64,000 bases of DNA from Crocodylus rhombifer (taxonomy: Eukaryota; Chordata; Crocodylia; Crocodylidae): assembly GCA_038503035.1 (NCBI GenBank), contig JAVSML010001166.1:248001-312000 (forward strand). The letters run 5' to 3'. This document shows positions 22,447-33,200 of the stretch, piece by piece. Within the stretch, counting starts at the first letter, position 1; the number at the start of each line of letters is the position of its first letter. Made by a program: the position numbers and the translations under genes. The notes beneath the pieces were generated by a model. It worked only from the letters and a program-made list of their open reading frames with translations. It had not been told where the DNA came from and made no database searches.

Positions 22447-24345
22447 ACAAGACATGCTCTGCTCCTGGTTTTTGCATCCAAAAATATACATTCCTTACTT
22501 TGCTTTGTATAGTGTCTTGAGATCTTCTCTTGAAAGATGCTATAAAAATGCAAAAATATTATGTATTATGAAATTCACTTAGTGAAAAATGTCCATATGA
22601 AGAGCTATACGAGAGAGATAGACTAATGAGAATAAGTTGTTTTACTATGTTACACTTGCAAATCAAAATAGATCCTGCAAACTTTGTCTTATGTGAGTAA
22701 CCCTTCTTCATGGGTGTAGTTTCAATGCTAGAAATCCATTGAATTTGGAAGTCTATTCTGGGATTAATTAAATGTAGTAGCTCCCTTCCTGTGACTACTC
22801 CCACTTTGCAAGAGAATTTTGAAGATTAAACCAGGTCTCTGAAATGGACTTTATGGCAACTTGACTTTTGAGTGAACTGTGATGCCTAGGGAGGAGCTCC
22901 CTGCTTGTATGGAGGGCCCAGATCTGGAGAAGCAGACCTAGATTTTCCAAGGACACCAGTACAAAGTTTCAGTACTGTCCTCTTATGTTTAAATGTAGAG
23001 AATTTACAGAAAATTGTTTCTGAGCCTTGGAGACAAAATCCTTTCCCCCTTACACTTAAGATGTCTCAGCAAGGAGCTGAGATTTTTAATTATGCTATTA
23101 GTCTTGGTATATTAGCTGAATTTAAGATATGATGTTATTGTTCCTTTATTATTCAAATAGTTCCAAAAAAGGAAAGTGTATATTTTTTTCCATTTCCATT
23201 AAGAAAAAGTAGCTTCTCTGTGTCACTCTAGGCTTTGTGTTGCTGGTCATGGTCTATCAAATAACAATCAAATAAGGAAAGCATAAAAAGTAGCTAACTG
23301 ATGGGAGGCCATAGAGCATGTATTTAAGAATGTTAATAAAGAGAAGCAATGGTTTAAATTCTTTAGTATCCTTCTTTAGTATCCTGCTACAAATCCTCTG
23401 TTAGCCTACTACATTCCAACATGATGTGTCGTATTGTTATGTGGACAGATTTTTATATAGAAACATCAAGTACTGTATTTAGATTTTCAGTTAAAATCCA
23501 TCAGTTATACATTTTACATTTCCAGGGCATCTGTAAATTGAATCTCACAGTGTCAGTTGGATACTAGATCCCTATGGAATCTCATTAATTTATAAGTCAC
23601 TCACAGTCATCAAAATCCTTAATGACTTTGCTCAGGATTCCATTAATTATGAGCAAATCTAATTAGCTCCTTGGTGTTAACCAGGGGAGCTCTGCAGATC
23701 TACCCTAGGACCAAACACTTCACTGATAGGATTACATTAATGTCTCCACCCTGAAAGGACACCAGGCATTTAGGATTAATGACTGCTGGGAGGCTCTGTT
23801 CCAAAGGAATCCTCAGAAAACAAAGCCTTACTCCACAGGTTTCTTCTTCTTGCTCCCAATATTTCCTTCAGGCACTCATGGCCTAATTTTTCAATATAAA
23901 TGTCCTGTGAAGAACAGGAAATCAAAAGTTAGGTTTCCTCCCTATTCATGCCAAATCAGGACGGTTGCTTAATTATCCAAAGAGTGCAAGGAGGTTGGTA
24001 ACCTAACTTCTGTAGATCATTCTCAAATGGGAACTATTGTTAAAAATCTACACATAATGCTTAACATAAGAACAGTGTTGTTTCTACAAGCATTTCTCCT
24101 TCTCATCATATTCCAAGACCTTGCCTAATTTCCCCTGCGATAAAGCTTTCCTTGCTAGATATCATTCAACATCTCTTAAAAATAGCACTATAGAGAGAAC
24201 CCTGAGAAAGGAAGATTTTTAAAGGGGCTTATTCTAGACTACTGGCTCTTCTGAAAAACATTTGGAGAGCCTCAGATTCTGTTAGGCCTGAAACTGGTGA
24301 ATCACAGTGCATAATGTCAGAAATTCAGATTAGACTCTCATAAAT
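22447..24345. other. Intergenic, nothing assigned
   Basis: AT-rich DNA with no supported feature. Confidence 0.5.
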
Positions 24346-24700
24346 CTTTTCCCGCAGTGGTGACGAATAAGGTGTGCATGGGGGTGTATGTGCACCTCCT
24401 GAGAGTGCTGGTGCACCACAGGCCGTGCTCCCTGCTTAGGTGACAGGCAGGGGAGGCAGGCAGGAGCACTGGTTCCCCCCGCTTTGAGGGCTGGCTGGGG
24501 ATTGGGAGAACCAGATGAAGTGCCGTGGCCACTTCTGGGAGTGCCGTGGCCACTTCCATGAGCACTGTGGCTGCTTCCCAGTTGGCATGATTGTCCATGG
24601 CAGGTCTTCCCCCCGGTCAGTGAGATTGGCCGTGGGGGACCACCCTTTCCCCCTGGTTGCTGACTGGTCCCCCCTGACAAAGGTGGCATTAACTTCATTA
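24346..24700. repeat. GC-rich block with 21-bp tandem repeat
   Basis: The unit AGTGCCGTGGCCACTTC recurs at 24519 and 24540, with a diverged copy at 24561, an exact 21-base period. The block is GC-rich within AT-rich DNA and is probably a transposon interior. The 122-codon minus-strand frame across it is low-complexity and not credible as a gene. Confidence 0.5.
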
Positions 24701-25184
24701 TGATAGTTTACGTTATGACAACCATTTCAAGCCCTTAGCAGATTTGTAACATACCTTGCACCAGGACACATTTTTATAAAATTGCATGAGTGCATGCATT
24801 TACGCTACTCTCGCAAATTTATGAACAAATCTCTCCATCCTCTTACTTGATTCTACTGCAGCATGAGCAATAAATGCAAATGCTGTAGTTGCAAGAGTTC
24901 AATTGATTTTCCAGTGCATTCCAAGAATACTCCTGCATACTCTTCACTAATAGTTCTGACAGCTTAGAGTGCTATCTCTGTCACTGTCTTGCCCATTCAC
25001 TTGTACAGACCTAAGAGTACATGGCTGATCTGGCTATCATCTTTCTTCCTATTTCACACCTGCACGTTCCTGGCAGTCCTATAGTCACTTTTGCCTCCCT
25101 ATCTTACCTGTGGGAGTTTCTTGTGTTACGTCTCGTGATTGTGCCAGGGTTGACCGTGTAGGTTCATTAATAGGTTAGACTGGG
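24701..25184. other. Intergenic, nothing assigned
   Basis: No supported feature. Confidence 0.5.
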
Positions 25185-25340
25185 GTAGGCAACGTTTTTG
25201 GCCTGAGGGCTGAAAAAACTGCAGTCTACCTTGTAAAGTGCTGGAGTGCTGGCATGCCAGAAAAACAAAACTGGGGCAGGGGGAGAAGGGGATACACGGC
25301 AGGATGCACTGCATATTAATGTTGTTAATCGTCATAAATG
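25185..25340. mobile_element. hAT-like terminal fragment (probable)
   Basis: GGGGTAGGCAACGTTTTTGG followed by a GAGGGCTG stretch is the usual look of one end of the hAT-like family ending in TTGCCTACCCC, seen intact at 49375-49652. The opposite end was not found. Confidence 0.4.
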
Positions 25341-25399
25341 TTGGGGGGTTACAGTAAATATCAGGTTCTCTAAAAATTCTAAACCTTGTGACAATAAAT

Positions 25400-25718
25400 A
25401 AAACTTCATATACTACTGTTGCTGTTATAAGTGCTACCTATTTACCTGCTACATTCATCACCCTTCTCCCCAACTCTCAGCCTGTATCTCACCCACTGAC
25501 TCCTGAATTTACATCTTCACTGACTGCCTGTCTTGCATACATGCCAGCGTCTGGTGCCTTTACTATTCATTCCATCCAGGAAGAGCTCACACCACCTGCA
25601 GATGCTCCCTCAGCCTGATGAAGGGTTTTTATACCCAAAAGATTGCTAAGAATTTTTTCTAACTATTTAAGTTGTTCTAATAAAAGAGATCAGATTCACC
25701 CAAAGAACCTTGTCTACC
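25400..25718 (+). mobile_element. Penelope-like element, 3' tail
   Basis: Nearly the same text as 32900-33200: TTTACCTGCTACATTC, a CACTGACTCCT stretch, TTTACTATTCATTCCA, AGGGTTTTTATACC, an AATAAAAGA signal and CAGATTCACCCAAAGAACC. It is 5'-truncated, with no endonuclease-coding part left. Confidence 0.7.
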
Positions 25719-25755
25719 TTTGTTGTTGTGTATTCTTTTTTTTGTTAACCATGTT

Positions 25756-25832
25756 GTGATGAGAGAGAGGAAAAAAGAGAGAGGGGAGAAGAAAGAGGGA
25801 GGAGAGACAGGGGGAAAGAAAGAAGAGGGAAG

Positions 25833-25867
<35 letters not shown>

Positions 25868-25968
25868 AAGAAAAAAAGAGAAGAGACCAAAACGAGGGGA
25901 CAGAGAAAAAAGAGAAGAAAGAAAAAGTGAAAAAAGAGAAAGAGGGGGGAAGGGAAAGAGGAGGAAGA
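25756..25968. repeat. GA-rich polypurine tract with (GA)n core
   Basis: About 210 bases of almost pure purine on the plus strand, with uninterrupted GA dinucleotides at 25835-25864. It directly follows the Penelope-like tail. The tract could form triplex DNA. The open frames here are simple-sequence artefacts. Confidence 0.85.
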
Positions 25969-27200
25969 AACTATGAGGACTGGCCACCAGAGCCTGGTTG
26001 CTACTCCTCCCCACCCCCAGCACTTAAGGTGCATGCGTGAGTGGCGCTGGCATCAGGCCCACATGAGGCAGCGGCATCTGGTGCTGCTGGGTTCCCTCCC
26101 CTTTCCTTCCCTGCCACCCCAGCAATGCAGACAGGTGGGCAGGGACAGAGGCTCAGCCCCACCTCCAGACCTGGCCAGCAGCACAGCACAAGCCACTTGG
26201 GCCCCTGCCAGTGGCCTTGGTAGATATTAGGTGGGGGGCATGTGCCCCCCACAAGTCACCCATGATTAAGGACAGGGGTTGCACCAGCCTTGTCCCCATG
26301 GGGCTACACTGCAGGCAGGAGTGGGGTATGCTCAGCTGCGTTGGGTGGGTGGCAGTGGCCTGGGGGATAGGGGCAGCTCTGGGAGAAGTGGCTATGGTGG
26401 GGCTAAGCATGAGTGACTGGTGCCTCCTGAATCTGAGGGGGCACCCACAGAAGCCACCGACCCTGTCGGGGGGGGCATCAGCCCTACCAACAGCATTAGT
26501 GTTGGCTGTCGGGGGGGCACTAGCCCCGCTAGGGGGGGCATGTGTGCCCCATGCACCTCCTACCAGTCGTCTATGGGGCTACGGTGAATTTTGGGGTGCC
26601 TATAGCCACCCAAGCCCCCCTAGCATCACCCCTGATTAGGGATTTACCAAATTAACAGTGGGAGTAGGCTATGCAGCAACTCCTTTAATTTTGAAAGTTC
26701 CCCTGTGCTCCTGAAGATCCACAAGGAGGCAAAAAATTCAGTTTTAAATATGGTGCCATTTCTGTTGCTCACTCCTGATTAGCCAAGGGGCCCTGGCAGC
26801 CCCACTGTGTGTTGCTGACCAGCTGGGAGGCAAAAACCACACTATATTTAAAACTGCAGTTTTTGTCTCCCTGCTGATCAGGGGAGAGGAGCAAGTGTGG
26901 GAGGTGGTGGGGGTCTGAAAAATTGGCAGAAGTGGGATGTATTGTGGCTCCTATGATTTTTCAGGTTCCCCTCCGCACCACCACAGACATGGGGGTGGGG
27001 TCAGCAGAACACAGGCAGCATCCCTGCCTGTGCTCTCTAGCCCCCACTTCTGGTGCCTGCGGCAGTGCTGAGAGCTGTGGGGAGCTCAGAGCAGCAACTT
27101 AAAAAAAAAAAATACCAGATTTAAAAAAACCTAACTTTTATGAGCAGCATATGGGGTCAACTTATACACTGTGCTGATTTATACACTATAAAATATGGTA
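25969..27200. repeat. GC-rich transposon-like block
   Basis: GC-rich text with short inverted repeats, for example GGGGGGCATGTGCCCCCC near 26232 and GGGGGGCATGTGTGCCCC near 26534. It ends in AT-rich sequence reading TTATACACTATAAAATATGG, resembling the end of a DNA transposon. Boundaries cannot be set. Confidence 0.4.
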
Positions 27201-27494
27201 CCTTTCTTTTTGTGTCAAAATGGCAGTTTCTCGCTGCCTAAGTGGCAGTAGTCTGAGCCATGTGCAATAGGCTGCATACTGGCCAAGCAGTATATGTCTT
27301 GGAAAAAGCATGACAGGGGAAGGGGAAGGAAGGCTTTCCCATGCTTTAGTCCGAGTAACTAAGTGGCTAGTATCTTATTGCAGGAAGCTGAATCTGCATT
27401 CTAGGTCCCCCTTACTGAGGTTTGAGCCTGCATACCAGGTACGGTTTTATCAGATCCTTCTCCAGTGCTCATTCTGAAACTGAGATCCTTCCCA

Positions 27495-28050
27495 CTACAT
27501 TTAACAGTTATTGGATGAAATGAGTGAAGTGGAAAGGGATCTCGGAGTCCTAGTGGACTGCAAGATGAACATGGGTCGTCAGTGTGACGAAGTCATCAGC
27601 AAAGCTAATGGCACTTTATCGTGCATCAGCAGATGCATGACAAACAGAACCAAGGAGAGACTAAGGCACCTGGAACTCTTCAGCCTCCGCAAGAGAAGGT
27701 TGAGAGGTGATCTTGTGGCTGCCTATAAATTCATCATGGGGGCGCAGAAGGGAATTGGTGAGGCTCTACTCACCAAGGCAACCTTGGGGGTTACAAGAAA
27801 TAATGGCCATAAGCTAGCAGAGAGCAGATTTAGACTGGACATTAGGAAGAACTTCTTCACAGTTAAGAGTGGCCGAAATCTGGAATGGGCTCCCAAGGGA
27901 GGTGGTGCTGTCCCCTACCCTGGGGGTCTTCAAGAGGAGGTTAGATAGGTATCTGGCTGGGGTCATCTGAACCCAACACACTTTCCTGCCTATGCAGGGG
28001 GTCGGACTCGAGGACCCCCCGCAAAAGGAAGTTTCTGTGTGTGTCTACGC
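27495..28050 (+). mobile_element. CR1 LINE, 3' end with internal 159-bp deletion
   Basis: This open stretch of 145 codons encodes the C-terminal end of CR1 ORF2: ERDLGVLVDCKMNM, QCDEVISKANGTL, MTNRTKERLRHLELFSL, KRRLRGDLVAAYKFIMG and RFRLDIRKNFFTV. It ends in a typical CR1 3' UTR with GACCCCCCGCA near 28010. Compared with the copy at 45191-45748, 53 codons between the two AAGGAG words are missing, leaving one AAGGAG at 27652-27657. The reading frame survives the deletion but ORF2 is 5'-truncated, so the copy is dead. Confidence 0.9.
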
Positions 28051-28056
28051 ACAATA

Positions 28057-28294
28057 TTTATTCATGGATTCATACATTGTTAGGGGCTGGAAGGGACCTT
28101 GCAGATCATCGGGTCCAGCTCGCCCCCTGCTCTAGACAGGAAGACAACTGGGGTTAGGTGACCCCAGCGAGGTGACTGTCTAGTCTCCTCTTGAAAACCT
28201 CCAGGGTAGGTGACTGCACCACCTGTGGAGGGAGTTTACTCCACAGTCTGGACACCCTGACTGTGAAGGAGTTTTTCCTCATATTAGGCCTGAA
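28057..28294 (-). mobile_element. CR1 LINE, 3' end, minus orientation
   Basis: ATTCATGGATTCATACATTG followed by GGGGCTGGAAGGGACC is the reverse complement of the CR1 terminal repeat and 3' UTR. The part beyond 28150 is the reverse complement of the ORF2 tail (GTGAAGGAGTTTTTCCTC). It is cut at about 28294 by the adjoining MITE. It lies tail-to-tail with the plus-strand CR1 on its left. Confidence 0.8.
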
Positions 28295-28714
28295 GCATTT
28301 ACTGTGGAGTTGCCTAATTACCTCTGCAGTAAAGGATCAGTATCTACCCATGTGTCCCTATTAAGCTGCAGTAATTTAATAAACACAGCCATAGGATAGT
28401 ACAGCCCAACACAAAAACTATCCTATGGTGGTGTTATTTAGTGCTCTGTAAAGCATGTGTAGACGCTGACAGGGCTGGCTGGAGCACGAGGCTGCTTCAG
28501 TGTGGGAGCTGCCTGCTAGCTAATCCCTCACTGAAGTACCCTTGTGCCTCAGCAAGCCCCGCTGCACCATGCTGAGCCAGGCTGGAGCAGCCCCAGGCTC
28601 ACTGTGCTGCAGTCCCAAGCGCATGTGTAAATGCTGCACCTGAGAGCAATAAACTACAGTGTGAATAGCACCAGAGTTTATTCAGTCAAATTAATTTCAT
28701 GTGTAGACATGCCC
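28295..28714. mobile_element. MITE, same family as 39.2 kb (left end missing)
   Basis: Sequence from CATTTACTGTGGAGTTGCC through to ATGTGTAGACATGCCC parallels 39238-39691 along its whole length, including the inner GGATAGTAC and GAGCAATAAACT text. The right end is intact and is followed by TCT. The left terminal 15 or so bases are lost at the CR1 junction. Confidence 0.75.
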
Positions 28715-28942
28715 TCTGTCTTGTTGGGAGCAGGAGAAAACCATTTCCCTGGGGCATGCACCCTTTAACTTATTTTCTTCTTATAGGTACTCCATAGTTC
28801 CCTCTCTTAACTTTCATAATGGGACCAGCTCAGATAATTCTTAACCTGTGATGTAGTGTTTAGAGCGCTATGCTACAAAGTCTGAGAGCTGCATGTTCAA
28901 ATTCTCTCTACCTAAAATCTAACTCTCTGGCTTCCTAAGTGC

Positions 28943-29235
28943 CCTAACTAGAATCATAGGAAATGAGGGCTGGAAGGGATCTCAGGAGGTCATCTAATCT
29001 AACCACCTGCTCAAAGCAGAACCATCCCCAACTAGATCATCCCAGCCAGGGCTTTGTCAAGCCGGGCCTTAAAAATCTCCAAGGATGGAGATTCCATCTG
29101 TTTCAGTGCTTCACCACCTTCCTAGTGAGAAAGTTTTTCTTAATATCCAATCTCCCTTGCTGTATTTTGAGACCATTGCTCCTTGTTCTGTCATCTGGCA
29201 CCATTGAGAACAATCTAGCTCCATCCTCTTTGTAA
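28943..29235 (-). mobile_element. CR1 LINE 3' fragment, diverged subfamily
   Basis: GAATCATAGGAAATGAGG, then GGCTGGAAGGGATCTCA, is the reverse complement of a CR1 3' end. The coding tail follows in reverse (AAGTTTTTCTTAATATCCAA corresponds to the LDIRKNF-type motif). It is more diverged than the 45 and 58 kb copies. Confidence 0.75.
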
Positions 29236-29886
29236 TCACCCTTTAGATGGTTACACAGCTACTAGGGCTGAAATAGGGAAGGTCCTGCTTCTTCTTTTAT
29301 TTAACAACTGCTAGTCATAGGTTTTTGCCTGGCATATTTTTATGACTAACCCAGGTACACATCCAGCATGGGTGCATAGTTGTAACCACTTAGCTACCTG
29401 GCCAGTGCACAGGCTACTGTGCTTGCTCAATCTATGTCTGCAATCTGTGCGTATGCTGCTTATGCAACCAGAAAACTGACATTTAGGCACACAAAAATGG
29501 AAATAGAATTCTATTTAGTTAACACTTGACTGATATTCTATATATTTTTACGTTTGTGCTCCCCTTTTCTCTCCACATTCTCAAGTTGCAGGTCTTAGAT
29601 AGTGAGCCTCTGGGCCAAAGACTATGCTTTTTTTTATATGGGAAAGTATTTATTGTGAAAGAACTGTAATAGTAATAGATATACATTTCCTTTCAGACAA
29701 TAAACAGAATGCATGGCATATTTCATCAGGTTCAGGAAATAATACTGCTAAGAAAGCTGATAAATTTCTGAGCATTTGATTTCCAGTCACAGTCTGATGT
29801 TATGATCACCATTACAGTTCAGTGAGATCACTGTAAGCAATACCTCCTGGAATCATGCACACACAGAATGATGATTTAGACATCAC
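29236..29886. other. Intergenic, nothing assigned
   Basis: No supported feature. Confidence 0.5.
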
Positions 29887-30409
29887 GGGCACATCCAGAC
29901 AAGCCTGGCTGTGCAGTGTGTGGTGCTGCAAACACATCTGCAGCACCACATATCACACAGTATGGTGTTCTCTGCGCTGCAAGGGTGCATGCCTGTGTGT
30001 GCTGCTGGGTTTTTTTTTTTTTTATTTCATGGGGTTTGTTTGCCCTCTGGTTATCCAGGGAGCAAAAAAAAATGTGGGAAAAAAATAGTGCAGCACACAC
30101 TTGGGCAATGAGCGCTGCTGAAAAGCAGAGCCAGGCTGCCTGGAGCTGCACTGCGGCTGCCAGCTGCACTCTGCCCAGCAGAAGCACTGTGGCTGCAGCC
30201 CCAGGAGGCCCCCAGGACCCCAAGTAAGGCTGCTGGGGTCAGCCCAGGGCTGGCCCCAGCTTCCCCTACCTTCCCACCAGGGTAACCTGCCACACGCCAA
30301 AGCATCTGTGGCATGGGTGTTCCCCAGGGACAAGTAGCAGCGGTGCAAGGTGTGCCACTGCTACGTGTTCCCAGGCAACCAAATGTCTGTGCTCATCTGG
30401 ACAGCGCCC
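29887..30409 (+). mobile_element. Non-autonomous DNA transposon (family with 43.3 kb)
   Basis: The ends are GGGCACATCCAGACAAG and, in reverse complement, GGGCGCTGTCCAGATGAG. The interior matches the element at 43337-43774 in inverted orientation, including GCAGCACACACTTGGGCA, a CTGCAGCCCCAG stretch and a TTCCCCAGGGACAA end region. There is no coding capacity. No clear target duplication is visible. Confidence 0.7.
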
Positions 30410-30680
30410 ATGATTTGATAGGTCTAAAAGCCTTCCCCTGAACTGCTCATATAGGGGAAAAAAGACAAAAAGGAAAGAAATTCATAAAACATACTGGATA
30501 TTGCTCACAACAGACTCCAAACTTATGGACTGGGAAGGCTATTTTGAAAGTGGTTAAATAGAGAAAAGAGATAAAAATGAAGAAGGAAGTACAAGCCATG
30601 GCCTTCCCTGTCTGAGAAAAGTGTACTGATTTAAACAAATCTTGATTTAGTCAAACTGGCAACACCTTCTTTAATGGACA

Positions 30681-30688
30681 CTCTAATG
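30681..30688. repeat. 8-bp target duplication, left (CTCTAATG)
   Basis: It matches 31788-31795 (CTCTAATC) in seven of eight positions; 8 bp is the hAT target duplication length. Confidence 0.7.
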
Positions 30689-31787
30689 CAGGGGTGGGCA
30701 ATTATTTGGGCTGGAGGATCACTTAAGGAGTTTTGGTGAGCTGTTGAGGGCTGGGGGGATGGTGCTGACTTGGCCTTGGCCCCCCATCACAGCTGTTTAC
30801 ACGGACTGGTGCGGGGGTGGGAGGGGTGGGGAAGGGGATGCTGGAGAGCTGCCCATCAAGCCTATCTGGCCCAGGCCCATCCACCCGGTACCCACCACCA
30901 GGGTGCTGTATGCAGGGTGTGGGCGGGCAGGCAGAGTCTCCATGGAGACTGGCCCAGGACCCCCATAGGCAGGGTGTGCTTGGCTGGGTGGATGGGATGT
31001 GGCTGTGTGTGGGCAGGGAGTGGTGTCCAGAAGTGGGACAGGTGGGCGACCCTGGGCCTGGAGCCAGGATCATGGGGCAGTGACAGTGTGGGGCTGAGGC
31101 CTGGGGCCTGGGGCAGAGCCGCGATCTGCTCCCCGCACGTCCCTGCAGTGGGCGACAGTTGTACAGCCAAGGGCTGGCTGCTGTCCACATAACCAGCACC
31201 CATCACAAGGATGTGCAGGGAGTGGATTGCAGCTCTGCCCCAGGCCCTGGCCCCATGCCGTGATTCCCCCACAATCCTGGCCCTGGCCTTAGCCCTGGCC
31301 CTGGCTCTGCCTCTGCCTGCCTGTCTCACTCCCAGAAACTATCCCCTGCCTGCCCATGGCCCCATCCCATCCACCTGGCCAAGTGCACCCTGCCTGTGGG
31401 GCTCCTGGGCCAGTCTCCATGAAGACCCCGACTGCTCCCTTGCTGTATCTGGCACGCCTGATGATAGGTGCGGGGTGAATGGGCAGGGGTGCCCAGCCAG
31501 CAGGGCTGGGTTTGGTGGCAGCGGTGGAGACACTGGCAGCAGTAGCCAGAAGGAGCATTTGCTACAGGGGCTCCTAAAAGCTTAGTCCATCTGCTACGCC
31601 ACTGAGCTCCACAGATTACAGCCCTTGGTGTGCCCGAGAGCGGCACGTGGGAATAGGGTGGGCTGTGTTCTGCACCAGGTGGCAGCTCTGGTGCCTGGGC
31701 CAGGCAGGGCCAAGGACCCACCGCAGGCCAGATGGAATCACTTGGTGGGCCGGATCTGGCCTGTGGGCCATATTTTGCCCATATCTG
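30689..31787. mobile_element. Foldback hAT-like element with a ~700-bp palindrome
   Basis: The left end CAGGGGTGGGCAATTATTT and right end TATTTTGCCCATATCTG are inverted hAT-type termini, with an 8-base target duplication outside (7 of 8 matching). The interior is GC-rich and self-complementary around a centre at 31181. For example 30942-30959 is the exact reverse complement of 31403-31420, and 30987-30999 pairs with 31363-31375. Pairing can be followed from about 30815 to 31550. There is no transposase frame. The long open frames on both strands follow from GC-rich composition and the inverted symmetry. Confidence 0.8.
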
Positions 31788-31795
31788 CTCTAATC

Positions 31796-32235
31796 AGTTC
31801 ACTTGCCACTTGGCAAGCTGTTCTGACTTAAGAAACCTGGGGATGCACGATACAGCTTCCAGAAACAACATAGCCCAAAGAGTGGGAAATTGCTCCTAAA
31901 TGAATGTAGGGCAATTTTCTTGTTTTTTCAAGTGCCTGCCTTTCAATGCACAGCCTGTGAAGGCACAGCCTGTTCATCTGTGCATTGCTTCCATAGTTTA
32001 TGTCTCAATCTTTGCCTCTGTTCATTTGTCTATGGCCTAATATGTTTCAGTGAGCTCACAGTGTAAAGTTAAAAAAATGCCCTAAATGGACTGAGGCCTA
32101 AGCTAAAAGTTCAAAGGAACATACTAAAAGTTGTTCAAAATCCTTCTTATAGTTCTGACTTTAAGAAGGAGTTGATTACAATAGAATGCGATAGACCTGA
32201 TTAGTATCTTTTGACTAAGTAGGTTAAAAATTAAC
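31796..32235. other. Intergenic, nothing assigned
   Basis: AT-rich DNA with no supported feature. Confidence 0.5.
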
Positions 32236-32330
32236 CTGCTGAAGAATGTCTTGCATTGAAAGCTTGTCTAACTTTATTCCAACTACATAGTTGGTCCAAT
32301 AAAAGATATTAGTCTAAGAAATCTTTGCTG
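32236..32330 (+). mobile_element. Penelope-like 3' tail, second subfamily (probable)
   Basis: GAAAGCTTGTCTAACTTTAT, an ACATAGTTGGTCC stretch and AATAAAAGATATTAGTCT match the tail pattern of the Penelope-like copies at 25.6 and 33.1 kb. Confidence 0.5.
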
Positions 32331-32379
32331 CTTGTTAAAAGTTAAGATGACTAAATTCTTAAAGAGATGTTCCCAGAAC

Positions 32380-33200
32380 CACCAATCCTAGCCTTCAAAC
32401 AAGCACCAAACCTCACTAACCTCATCACCAGAAGCAAACTTCCTATGGCTCAAAACATGCCATGCCATGACAAGAAATGTAAAATTTGACAACATATCTC
32501 CACCACCCCCACAATTACTACACCCCACAACAGAACCATCAGCATTTATGGATGTTACAGTTGCACCTCCAGAAATGTAATATATCTCATCCAATGCACC
32601 AAATGCCCTGACGGAAAATATATAGAAGAGACCAAATAACAACTGCACACCAGAATGAATGCACACCAGAAATCTATCAAAGACAAGAATACCCAATGAC
32701 CCGTGGGGGCACATTTCTCACAAGACAACCACTCTCTCTCCAGTCTCTCAGTTCTAATCCTCAAAGGGAATTTACAGAACAACTTCCACAGATGAACCTA
32801 TGAACTTCACTTCATCAGCCTCCTGGATATTAAAAATCATGGACTAAATATAGATATTGCATTTATGACATTATAACCTGCCTTATATCTCGCTTCCTAG
32901 GTAACTCTCCACTATTTACCAGCTACATTCATTCTCCTTCCCTCCCCCTTTTTCTTACCCCCCAACCTGTTTCTTACCCACTGACTCCTCAGTTTACATC
33001 TTCACTTACTGCCTGCATATCAGCCTCTGGCTTCTTTACTATTCATTCCACCCAGGAAGAGCTCATACCAACTGCAGATGCTTCCTCAGCCTCATGAAGG
33101 GTTTTTATACCTGAAAGCTCGCTAAGAAGAATTTTTCCAACTATTTGAGTTGATCTAATAAAAGATATCAGATTGACCCACAGAACCTTGTCTGTCTTAA
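32380..33200 (+). mobile_element. Penelope-like retroelement 3' part with GIY-YIG endonuclease relic
   Basis: From 32562 the frame reads CTSRNVIYLIQCTKCPDGKY, then IEE, a stop, then LHTRMNAH and, after another stop, PVGAHFSQDN. This is the GIY-YIG nuclease layout: the VIYLIQC strand (GIY equivalent), a CX2C pair, the YIG-equivalent strand and the catalytic Arg in TRMNAH. The following region (32720-32870) still suggests SLSVLILKG and a late hydrophobic block in shifting frames. The 3' UTR then runs to an AATAAAAGA signal near 33160. The element's RT is absent, so it is 5'-truncated. GIY-YIG endonucleases of this type are diagnostic of Penelope-like elements. The copy is inactive. Confidence 0.75.

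Noticed and set aside
25714..26040. Frames rich in Lys/Glu/Arg or Ser/Leu/Phe
   Set aside because: Translation of a GA/TC simple repeat.
30723..31721. Long overlapping frames at 30.7-31.7 kb
   Set aside because: Same cause: inverted-repeat symmetry and GC content inside a hAT-like element.
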